A stretch of 5,522 bases of DNA from Propionibacteriales bacterium. GTDB taxonomy: Bacteria; Actinomycetota; Actinomycetes; Propionibacteriales; Propionibacteriaceae. Under the pieces are notes generated by a model, which worked only from the letters and a program-made list of their open reading frames with translations, was not told where the DNA came from and made no database searches. Shown here one piece after another: positions 1 to 5,522 of the stretch. The translations under genes were made by a program, and so were the position numbers. The DNA lies in the NCBI GenBank assembly GCA_030453285.1, contig JAKDKP010000195.1:1-5522 (forward strand), given 5' to 3'. Positions within the stretch are counted from its first letter, which is position 1, and every line of letters begins with the position of its first letter.

Positions 1-1
1 C

Positions 2-322
2 CTGTACAACGGACTGAGGTATCTCGAGGTCACCGGACTGGACGGCACGAGCTGGGTGCCGACCGCCTCGACCGCGCGTGGTTGGGTGATCGCGGCCGAC
101 GCCCCCAGCACCGGTCGTTTCACCTGCTCGAACACCATGATCAACGACGTGCATCAGCTGATCCGCCGGGCGATCACCTCCAACATGTACTCGGTGTTCA
201 CCGATTGCCCGCAGCGGGAAAAGCTGTGCTATCTCGAACAGATGCATCTGATGTTCGCAGTGCTGAACTGGAACTACGACTGCGAGGCGGCTGTTGTCCA
301 ACAGCCTGCAGCTCACCCGTGA
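2..322 (+). CDS. Alpha-L-rhamnosidase, upstream fragment before the frameshift
   Basis: This frame is open from the left edge, so its true start lies outside the window; the GTG at 56 is an internal Val, not a start. It carries the last strands of the domain preceding the barrel, then the linker (TGRFTCSNTMINDVHQLI) and the beginning of the (alpha/alpha)6 barrel with TDCPQREK. Similarity to the family stops after NWNYDCEA at base 289. The last ten residues (AVVQQPAAHP) are out-of-frame readthrough ending at TGA 320-322. The product as encoded would lack most of the catalytic barrel and the general-base Glu, so it should be inactive. Confidence 0.7.
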   Translation: MYNGLRYLEVTGLDGTSWVPTASTARGWVIAADAPSTGRFTCSNTMINDVHQLIRRAITSNMYSVFTDCPQREKLCYLEQMHLMFAVLNWNYDCEAAVVQQPAAHP

Positions 323-1379
323 CGCCCAGGAGGAGTCGGGGCACATCGCGTTGTACGTGCCGGAGTGGGATCCGTTCCCCGACCCGTGGCGCGGCGACCC
401 CAATTGGGGGCTGGCGATCGTGTTGCTCCCCTGGCAGTTGTACAAGGCGTACGGGAACACCGCGGCCCTGGCCGACAATGTCGAGGCCGCACGGCGATAC
501 GTGAGATATCTGCTGGACGGACGGGTCGATGGCCTGGTGGTGAACGGGCTGGGCGACTGGGACGGGACCAACTTCCGCCACGTACCCCTGGTGGCGACCG
601 CGGTCCTGGCGCGTGCCCTGGTGAGGCTTGCCGACACTGTCGAGGTGCTCGGTACCGATCAGGAGGAGGCCGCCGAACTGCGGGCTCAGGCCACCGATCT
701 GGTCGACACCCTGACCGAACGCTTCGTCTCCGCCGACGGGACGGTCGGCACCGGGTCGACCGCCGAACTGGCCATCGGACTGCAGTCGGACCTGGTGCCC
801 GACGCGCTCACCGACACCGTGGTCGACCGGTTGTGTGATCAACTCGAGGCCGAGGCCGACCTGTCACTGATCGGTGAGGTCGGCATTGCGGCGGTGGTCG
901 AGGTGCTGAGCAGCCACGACCGGCACGAGACACTGTTTGCGCTCAGTCAGTGGCGTGAGAAGCCGAGTTATGGCTACATGCTTGATCATGGTGCGACCGC
1001 ACTGACCGAGCGATGGGACGGACCCACCTTCGGGATCAGTCAGAACCACTTCATGAACGGCGCCCTCGACAACTGGTTCTTCACCCACGTGGCCGGCCTG
1101 GGGCTGGCGCCTGATGATCTGGCGTTCACCCGGCTGCTCGTCCGCCCGAGGCCCTGCGGTGATCTGACCTCGGCGCAGGCCTCGTACACCACTCGTCACG
1201 GAGAGTACGCCGTTTCCTGGCGCCTCGACCATGATCAACTCCATGTCACTGCGACGATTCCTCCCGGCGCCGTCGCCATGGTGGACCTGGGCGACGGTGC
1301 CTGCCACGAGGCCGGTCCCGGCACGCACACCTGGCATGCTCGGCTTGAACTGGCGGTGATCAGTCAGTGCCGTCGATGA
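294..1379 (+). CDS. Alpha-L-rhamnosidase, downstream fragment after the frameshift
   Basis: About 361 codons hold the rest of the barrel and the C-terminal beta domain. Recognisable pieces are TRDAQEESG (residues 8-16), YVPEWDPFPDPWRGDPNWG (21-39), GLGDWDG (85-91), YGYMLDHGATALTERW (226-241), NHFMNGALDNWFF (251-263) and the closing beta domain from about residue 280. The frame is open only after the TGA at 264-266. The TTG at 294 is just the first possible initiator, has no convincing ribosome binding site, and falls in the middle of a conserved helix. Independent translation of a functional protein is therefore unlikely, and this is best read as the continuation of the upstream fragment. Its final 20 bases overlap the 3' end of the convergent ATPase gene. 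Confidence 0.7.
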   Translation: MSNSLQLTRDAQEESGHIALYVPEWDPFPDPWRGDPNWGLAIVLLPWQLYKAYGNTAALADNVEAARRYVRYLLDGRVDGLVVNGLGDWDGTNFRHVPLVATAVLARALVRLADTVEVLGTDQEEAAELRAQATDLVDTLTERFVSADGTVGTGSTAELAIGLQSDLVPDALTDTVVDRLCDQLEAEADLSLIGEVGIAAVVEVLSSHDRHETLFALSQWREKPSYGYMLDHGATALTERWDGPTFGISQNHFMNGALDNWFFTHVAGLGLAPDDLAFTRLLVRPRPCGDLTSAQASYTTRHGEYAVSWRLDHDQLHVTATIPPGAVAMVDLGDGACHEAGPGTHTWHARLELAVISQCRR

Positions 1380-2466
1380 CGGTGACGGCTGCCTGCTGGT
1401 GGATCTCCTCGGCGTGATGGCAGGCAACCTTGCGGGGTCCGAGGACGCGCAGTTCGGGGACGACGGTGCGGCAGTCATCCTGCACGAAGGGACAGCGGGT
1501 GTGGAATCGGCAGCCGGCCGGCGGGTTGGCCGGGGAGGGCAGGTCGCCGGCCAGCAGCACCCGCTCACGGGAGTCCTCAAGGACCGGGTCCGGCACCGGG
1601 ATGGCCGACATCAACGCCAGGGTGTACGGATGCATCGGCTCGGCGTACAACGTGTCGGCGTCGGCCTCCTCGACGATGTGCCCCAGATACATCACCCCGA
1701 TCCGATCGGAGATGTGGCGTACGACGGCCAGATCGTGCGCGATCACCACGTACGTCAGCCCGAAGAGATCCTGCAGATGCTCGAGCAGGTTGATCACCTG
1801 GGCCTGGACGCTGACGTCGAGGGCCGAAACCGGCTCATCGGCAATCACCAGATCGGGGTTGAGGATCATCGCCCGCGCGATGCCGATCCGCTGGCGCTGA
1901 CCACCGGAGAACTCGTGCGGATACTTCGCCAGGCTGGCTCGTGGCAGACCGACCACCTCCAGCATCGCGGCGGCCTTCGCCAGGTGGGACGAGGGTGAGT
2001 CCGGGCCGAACTCCTCGACATCGGCCGGCGCCAGGCCATGCACCCGCAAGGGTTCGATCAACAGACTCTGCACACTCTGCCGCGGATCGAGGCTGGCCAT
2101 CGGGTCCTGGAAGACCATCTGCATCCGGCGACGCAGCACCCGCAGCCGTTCACCAGAGAGCTTGGTCAGTTCGGTGCCGTCGAAGTCAACACTGCCCGCA
2201 GTGGCATCCTCCAATTGCAGCAGGGCGCGACCGAGGGTCGACTTGCCACAGCCGGACTCCCCCACCAGACCGTACGTCTGACCGCGTGGCACATCAAGAT
2301 CAACACCATCGACAGCCTGGACGTGGCCGACCGTACGGTCGAAGACGAGACCCTTCCTGATCGGGTAGTGCACCTTCAGCCCACGGACCGTCAACAGATT
2401 TCCACCCTCGGTGCCTTGATCCGCCAGCGTGGCGGCCGCCTCGGGTCGCTCGACCGGACTACTCAT
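1360..2466 (-). CDS. DppF/OppF-type ABC transporter ATP-binding protein
   Basis: One of the two cytoplasmic ATPases that power a Dpp/Opp-type importer; it pairs with the DppD-type subunit encoded just upstream. The 368-residue product has Walker A GESGCGKST (69-77), Q-loop Gln120 (MVFQDPMASLDPR), ABC signature FSGGQRQR (186-193), Walker B LVIADEP (206-212), D-loop SALD and switch His244 (IAHDL). A C-terminal oligopeptide-transporter extension carries Cys319, Cys325, Cys332 and Cys349. In some homologues this set of cysteines binds an iron-sulfur cluster. The frame is open to 2613, but the ATG at 2466 is chosen because an AGGAGG site sits 7 bases before it and it overlaps the DppD stop codon by ATGA. 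Last gene of the operon; its 3' end overlaps the opposing rhamnosidase gene. All catalytic motifs are intact. The substrate cannot be deduced from this subunit. Confidence 0.93.
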   Translation of the reverse strand: MSSPVERPEAAATLADQGTEGGNLLTVRGLKVHYPIRKGLVFDRTVGHVQAVDGVDLDVPRGQTYGLVGESGCGKSTLGRALLQLEDATAGSVDFDGTELTKLSGERLRVLRRRMQMVFQDPMASLDPRQSVQSLLIEPLRVHGLAPADVEEFGPDSPSSHLAKAAAMLEVVGLPRASLAKYPHEFSGGQRQRIGIARAMILNPDLVIADEPVSALDVSVQAQVINLLEHLQDLFGLTYVVIAHDLAVVRHISDRIGVMYLGHIVEEADADTLYAEPMHPYTLALMSAIPVPDPVLEDSRERVLLAGDLPSPANPPAGCRFHTRCPFVQDDCRTVVPELRVLGPRKVACHHAEEIHQQAAVTVIDGTD

Positions 2467-3506
2467 GCCGTGGCCTCCTGTGCGGTCGCAGCCGATCCGT
2501 CGGCAATGGTTTCGGCCCGGGTGGCGGGATGCACGCAGCGCACCTGATGGCCGGCCGACAACTCGTCCAGATCGATCTCCGGCGTCACGCACTCCTCGGT
2601 GACATACCGGCAACGAGGAGCGAAGGCGCAGGCCTTGTCCCAGGCGACGGTGTCGCGGGGCGTGCCCGGGATCGGCTGCAGCGGTGCACCCCGCGGATGG
2701 TCCAGTCGCGGGATCGAGTGCAGCAGGCCCTGGGTGTAGCGGTGTTGAGGATTGGCGAACAGCTCCCGACGAGGCGCGGACTCGACGATACGGCCGGCAT
2801 ACATGACGTTCACGTGGTCACACAGCCCAGCCACCACTCCGAGGTCATGGGTGATCATGATCATGGCGGTACCAAGATCAGACACCAACTCCGCCAGCAG
2901 CTCCAACACCTGCGCCTGGATCGTCACGTCCAGCGCCGTGGTCGGTTCGTCACAGATCAGCAGGCGCGGCTTGCAGGCCAGCGCGATGGCGATCATCGCC
3001 CGCTGACGCATGCCACCCGACAGCTGGTGCGGGTATTCCTTCAACCGTCGAAGGGGATCGGGGATCCCACACCGTTTCAGCAGATCCCCCGCCCGGTCGC
3101 GGGCCTCGGCCGCCGAGACCTTCTCGTGAGTCCGGAGCACCTCAGTCACCTGCGTGCCCACCGGCACGACCGGGTTGAGTGAGCTCATCGGGTCCTGGAA
3201 GACCATCGCGATCTCCTTGCCCCGGATGCGCGACATCTCCGCATCCGAGCGGCCCAGGAGATTGACTCCGTCGAACAGGATCTCACCGGAGGTACGGCAA
3301 CCGCGCTGCGGCAGCAGACCCATCACCGCCAGCGAGGTGACCGACTTGCCGCTGCCGGACTCCCCCACCACGCCGACGATGGTGCCGGCCGGCACGTCGT
3401 AGGAAACCCCGTCGACCGCGCGGGTCTCCTTGTCGCCACGGCCGAAGGTGACGTCGAGGTTCCGGATCGACAACAGCGGATCGGACGAGGACTGGGGAGC
3501 GTTCAT
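2463..3506 (-). CDS. DppD/OppD-type ABC transporter ATP-binding protein
   Basis: Cytoplasmic ATPase subunit of the same importer, 347 residues from the chosen start. Motifs are Walker A GESGSGKS (48-55), Q-loop Gln104 ([13 protein letters not shown]), signature LSGGMRQR (162-169), Walker B LLICDEP (182-188), D-loop TALD and switch His220 (MITHDLGVV). The C-terminal family extension has [14 protein letters not shown] (255-268) and the cysteine set Cys293, Cys299, Cys306 and Cys324. Two in-frame ATGs lie two codons apart. The first (3512) directly abuts the GAGGAG site with no spacer, whereas the second (3506) has a 6-base spacer and is preferred. Starting at 3506 leaves 2 bases after the permease stop; starting at 3512 would give a 4-base overlap. 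The short tail after Cys324 (Ala/Thr-rich) is not conserved in the family as far as I know. No defect seen. Confidence 0.93.
   Translation of the reverse strand: MNAPQSSSDPLLSIRNLDVTFGRGDKETRAVDGVSYDVPAGTIVGVVGESGSGKSVTSLAVMGLLPQRGCRTSGEILFDGVNLLGRSDAEMSRIRGKEIAMVFQDPMSSLNPVVPVGTQVTEVLRTHEKVSAAEARDRAGDLLKRCGIPDPLRRLKEYPHQLSGGMRQRAMIAIALACKPRLLICDEPTTALDVTIQAQVLELLAELVSDLGTAMIMITHDLGVVAGLCDHVNVMYAGRIVESAPRRELFANPQHRYTQGLLHSIPRLDHPRGAPLQPIPGTPRDTVAWDKACAFAPRCRYVTEECVTPEIDLDELSAGHQVRCVHPATRAETIADGSAATAQEATA
2474..2479 (-). promoter_or_regulatory. Ribosome binding site that decides the DppF-type start
   Basis: AGGAGG on the minus strand lies 7 bases before the ATG at 2466, inside the last codons of the DppD-type gene. 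It rules in favour of 2466 over the longer open frame reaching 2613. Confidence 0.75.
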
Positions 3507-3508
3507 GA

Positions 3509-4447
3509 TCATCTCCTCGACTTCGGGTCGAGCGCCTCACGCAGTGCTTCACCCAGCAGAGTGAAACCGAGAGCGGTCACCGCGATGCAGGCACCCGGCA
3601 GCAGCGTCAGTTGGGGCGCCTGGGCGAGCCGCTCCTGCGCCTTGACCAGCATCCGACCCCATTCGGCCACGGTCGGGTCGGGAGCACCGAGGCCGAGGTA
3701 CGACAGTGCGGCCACTTCGATGATCGCAGTGGCCAACGTCAGGGTGGCCTGCACGAGCACCGGACCCAGCGAGTTGGGCAGCACGTGACTCATCACGATG
3801 GTGCGTCGCCGCAGCCCCAACGAGAACGAAGCCAGCACGTAGTCCTGTCCGCGTTGGGCCAGCATCGATCCACGCAACAAGCGCGCGAAGATCGGCACCT
3901 GGGCGGCCGCAATGGCCACCATCAGCGCCGTCGGCGTCCGGCCCACGACGGCGGCCACCGAGACCGCCAGCAGGAGCGATGGGATGGACAACAAGATGTC
4001 GACCACACGCATCACCAACAGGTCCACCCAGCCGCCGAACGCGCCGGCCAGCCCACCCAGGAGAGCGCCACCGAGCAGACCCAACAGGGTGGAGACGACG
4101 CCGATCAGCAGCGACTGGCGGGCACCGAAGATCAACTGGGTGAGCAGGTCCGAACCGAACGGGTCCAGGCCCAGCGGGTGGCCCGGCGACGGCCCGGGCA
4201 CGCGGGAGGTGCTCACCTCGCTGATCCACTGACTCTTCGCCGGATCGTACGGGGCCAGCAGATCGGCGAACACCGCGACCAGGATGAACAGCACGATGAT
4301 CGCCGCACCGGCAATGGCAGCCGGGTTCTTGATCAGCCGCTTGGCGGCACCGGCCCACAGACTGGTGCCCTGTTCGTCTTCGGTCCGCGTACCCATCGCC
4401 TCGACGAGGGAGGCCGGACGGTCTGGCTGTGTCTCGGTGGCGCTCAT
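3509..4447 (-). CDS. DppC/OppC-type ABC transporter permease
   Basis: Integral membrane subunit that forms the translocation channel with the DppB-type permease. The 312 residues begin with a charged cytoplasmic tail of about 38 residues and the OppC N-terminal region (RLIKNPAAIAG), then membrane segment 1 (about 43-64). The family motif HPLGLDPFGSDLLTQLIFGARQ begins at residue 90. Further hydrophobic segments lie at about 112-135, 143-168, 172-190, 230-252 and 282-302. The EAA-type coupling loop that contacts the ATPases is QDYVLASFSLG...HVLPNS (201-226). The C-terminus LGEALREALDPKSRR matches the usual family ending. The ATG at 4447 overlaps the upstream permease stop by ATGA, and a modest GAGGA lies 10 bases before it, so translation is probably coupled to the preceding gene. 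Confidence 0.93.
   Translation of the reverse strand: MSATETQPDRPASLVEAMGTRTEDEQGTSLWAGAAKRLIKNPAAIAGAAIIVLFILVAVFADLLAPYDPAKSQWISEVSTSRVPGPSPGHPLGLDPFGSDLLTQLIFGARQSLLIGVVSTLLGLLGGALLGGLAGAFGGWVDLLVMRVVDILLSIPSLLLAVSVAAVVGRTPTALMVAIAAAQVPIFARLLRGSMLAQRGQDYVLASFSLGLRRRTIVMSHVLPNSLGPVLVQATLTLATAIIEVAALSYLGLGAPDPTVAEWGRMLVKAQERLAQAPQLTLLPGACIAVTALGFTLLGEALREALDPKSRR
3513..3518 (-). promoter_or_regulatory. Ribosome binding site that decides the DppD-type start
   Basis: GAGGAG on the minus strand is embedded in the last codons of the DppC-type permease (TCG AGG AGA TGA). It touches the ATG at 3512 but stands 6 bases before the ATG at 3506. Normal spacing therefore favours initiation at 3506. Confidence 0.65.
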
Positions 4448-5469
4448 GCGGCACGAATCCTCGGGTCGATGACGCCGTACAACAGGTCGACGGCCAGGTT
4501 GACCATCGCGTACAGGATCGCGATGAAGATGATGAAGCCCTGCAGGACGGCGAAGTCGAGGTTGGTGATCGCGGCGAAGAGATAGGACCCGATGCCGTTC
4601 CAGGCGAACACCGACTCGGTCAACACCGCCCCGGCCAGCAGCGCGCCGGTCTGCAGGCCGACCACCGTCGTCACCGGCAGCAAGGCGTTGCGCAGCACGT
4701 GTCGGCGCGTGATCAGGAACTGCATGAGGCCCTTGGCCCGCGCGGTTCGTACGTAGTCCTCGTTCAGCACTTCCAGCACGGCAGCGCGCGTCATCCGGAC
4801 CACGATCGCCAACGGGATCGAGCCCAGCGCAATACCGGGCAGCACCAGGTGCAGCACGGCATCGGCGGCAGCGTCGAACTCGCGGGTGATCAACCCGTCC
4901 AGCACATAGAAGTTCGTGTAGTGCGTCGCCTCGATCGTTGCGGTTTGTCGGCCCGAGGTGGGCAGCACCGCCAGGACCCCCAATGGACCGGGCAGCCCGA
5001 CACCGAAGACGAGCTTCAACAGATAGGCCAGCACGAACACCGGAATCACCACCCCCACCAGGGAACCCGAGACCATCACGGTGTCCACGATCCCGCCGGC
5101 ACGCTTGGCCGCCACGTACCCGAGTGGAATCCCGAGCACCACCGCGAACAACAAGGCGGCGATGGACAGCTCAACGGTGGCCGGGAATCGGTCCAGGAAG
5201 GTGCCCAGCACCGGCTCGCCCGTACGAGGTGAGTCGCCGAAATTTCCTCGAGCCATCTCGCTGATGTACCGGAGATACTGCACGGTGAGCGGCTGGTCGA
5301 AGCCGTACTGGGCGTTCACCCGCGCAATCGAAGCAGGAGTCGCCCTCTCGCCCAGCAAGGCCCGGGCAGGGTCTCCGGGCAGGGCCCGTACCCAGATGAA
5401 CAGCAGAACGCTCAAACCGACGAGCACCGGGATGAGCAACAGGATCCGCCGGATGGCGCTCCTCCGCAC
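4444..5469 (-). CDS. DppB/OppB-type ABC transporter permease
   Basis: First complete gene of the operon and the partner channel subunit. The 341 residues start with a positively charged MRRSAIRR and a membrane segment at about 8-29, followed by the family hallmark ALPGDPARALLGE (29-41). Other hydrophobic segments fall near 98-121, 130-155, 206-225, 264-285 and 308-332. The long loop LPTSGR...THYTNFYVLDGL (169-193) between the third and fourth segments is typical of this subfamily. The EAA coupling loop runs from EDYVRTARAKGL (237-248) to NALLP (261-265), and the C-terminus YGVIDPRIR is canonical. The start is GTG at 5469, supported by AGGAGG 7 bases upstream. Family and subunit type are clear. 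Peptide, nickel or oligosaccharide specificity is not encoded in a readable way here. Confidence 0.93.
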   Translation of the reverse strand: MRRSAIRRILLLIPVLVGLSVLLFIWVRALPGDPARALLGERATPASIARVNAQYGFDQPLTVQYLRYISEMARGNFGDSPRTGEPVLGTFLDRFPATVELSIAALLFAVVLGIPLGYVAAKRAGGIVDTVMVSGSLVGVVIPVFVLAYLLKLVFGVGLPGPLGVLAVLPTSGRQTATIEATHYTNFYVLDGLITREFDAAADAVLHLVLPGIALGSIPLAIVVRMTRAAVLEVLNEDYVRTARAKGLMQFLITRRHVLRNALLPVTTVVGLQTGALLAGAVLTESVFAWNGIGSYLFAAITNLDFAVLQGFIIFIAILYAMVNLAVDLLYGVIDPRIRAA

Positions 5470-5476
5470 GACGCCC

Positions 5477-5482
5477 CCTCCT
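5477..5482 (-). promoter_or_regulatory. Ribosome binding site for the DppB-type permease
   Basis: On the minus strand the sequence AGGAGG is followed by seven bases (GGGCGTC) and the GTG at 5469. This near-perfect Shine-Dalgarno match supports GTG as the initiator. Confidence 0.75.
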
Positions 5483-5488
5483 CACTGG

Positions 5489-5522
5489 TCAGCCCCCGGC
5501 CCCACCCTTGCCGTTGGCGGTG
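5489..5522 (-). CDS. Possible 3' end of an upstream gene (edge fragment)
   Basis: Reading leftwards from the right edge, one frame gives the ten residues TANGKGGAGG followed by TGA at 5491-5489. The stop lies 19 bases before the GTG start of the DppB-type permease, the spacing expected for the preceding gene of the same operon. In importers of this type that gene is often the extracellular solute-binding lipoprotein, but ten residues give no homology evidence and the G-rich sequence could equally be non-coding leader. Low confidence; the adjoining sequence to the right would settle it. Confidence 0.25.
   Translation of the reverse strand, partial: TANGKGGAGG

Larger units (their letters stand above)
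1..1379 (+). pseudogene. Alpha-L-rhamnosidase (GH78), 5'-truncated by the window edge and frameshifted
   Basis: Family 78 enzymes hydrolyse terminal alpha-L-rhamnose from plant glycosides and polysaccharides by an inverting mechanism. Seen here is the end of the beta domain before the barrel (NGLRYLEVTG from base 8), then the barrel start with the signature TDCPQREK (200-223) and NWNYDCEA (269-289). After a one-base frame change come DPNWG, GLGDWDG, YGYMLDHGATALTERWDG and NHFMNGALDNWFF, followed by a C-terminal beta domain (RLLVRPRP to VAMVDLG). In characterised GH78 enzymes the catalytic acid is a Glu of the first signature and the base a Glu in a later barrel motif; E218-220 and the Glu of LTERW (1008-1010) are the likely counterparts. 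Removing one base near 287-290 restores a continuous reading (E-A-L-L-S-N-S). The upstream half lies outside the window. Family assignment is firm. Whether the break is a true mutation or a sequence error cannot be told from here. Confidence 0.85.

Noticed and set aside
280..325. Programmed ribosomal frameshifting to explain the broken rhamnosidase
   Set aside because: There is no recognisable slippery codon followed by a stop at the shift point; the stop of the first frame is about 30 bases downstream. GH78 enzymes are not known to use frameshifting.
1390..1426. Inverted repeat TGCCTGC...GCAGGCA near the convergent gene ends, as a possible terminator
   Set aside because: Arms of only 7 bases, a 23-base loop and no T-run on either strand; it lies within the ATPase coding sequence and is likely chance.
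198..1580. Minus-strand open frames opposite the rhamnosidase (198-842 and 864-1580)
   Set aside because: No recognisable motifs and skewed composition, while the plus strand carries GH78 motifs over the same stretch; the second also collides with the ATPase gene in another frame.
2467..2613. 49-codon N-terminal extension of the DppF-type ATPase
   Set aside because: It is Arg/Gly-rich antisense-like sequence lying wholly within the DppD-type coding region, and a strong AGGAGG plus ATGA junction marks the start at 2466.
2848..2868. Perfect palindrome TGATCATGATCA as a possible operator
   Set aside because: It encodes the Met-Ile-Met-Ile stretch just before the switch His of the DppD-type ATPase, deep inside the gene. 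ATG-ATC repeats produce this palindrome automatically.
3611..4585. Long plus-strand open frame of 324 codons opposite the DppC-type permease
   Set aside because: Its translation is rich in His, Gln, Arg and Gly with no recognisable domain, as expected of antisense shadow frames in GC-rich DNA. The minus-strand permease has clear membrane segments and family motifs.
4429..5232. Plus-strand open frame of 267 codons opposite the DppB-type permease
   Set aside because: Low-complexity His/Gln/Arg/Asp-rich translation and no family features; a shadow of the permease gene.

Overview
The window looks like chromosomal DNA from a high-GC Gram-positive bacterium, most likely an actinobacterium. This rests on G/C-rich third codon positions throughout, strong purine-rich ribosome binding sites, one GTG start, and TGA as the stop codon of every gene seen. 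Genus or species cannot be read from the sequence.

Left third, plus strand (1-1379): the C-terminal half or so of a glycoside hydrolase family 78 alpha-L-rhamnosidase enters from the left edge. Its reading frame is broken by an apparent single extra base near 287-290. The protein reads in one frame up to that point, and the remaining catalytic (alpha/alpha)6-barrel and C-terminal beta domain continue in the next frame to 1379. As sequenced it is a frameshifted gene.

Right three quarters, minus strand (5469 down to 1360): four tightly packed genes encode a complete Dpp/Opp-type ABC importer core. In order of transcription these are a DppB-type permease, a DppC-type permease, a DppD-type ATPase and a DppF-type ATPase. 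The genes overlap by 4 bases or are 2 bases apart, so they almost certainly share one mRNA and are translationally coupled. All nucleotide-binding motifs, the permease coupling loops and the C-terminal four-cysteine clusters of both ATPases are present, so the importer appears functional. The solute-binding protein is not in the window. A few codons at the extreme right edge may be the 3' end of an upstream gene, where such a protein could lie.

The importer operon and the rhamnosidase gene converge and overlap by 20 bases at their 3' ends. Because Opp/Dpp-family importers can carry oligosaccharides as well as peptides, the neighbouring rhamnosidase makes import of plant or microbial rhamnose-containing glycosides a reasonable but unproven hypothesis. 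Apart from the frameshift and the gene overlap this is a conventional catabolic/transport locus. I found no CRISPR array, RNA gene, insertion sequence or clear intrinsic terminator, and no non-coding stretch longer than about 300 bases.
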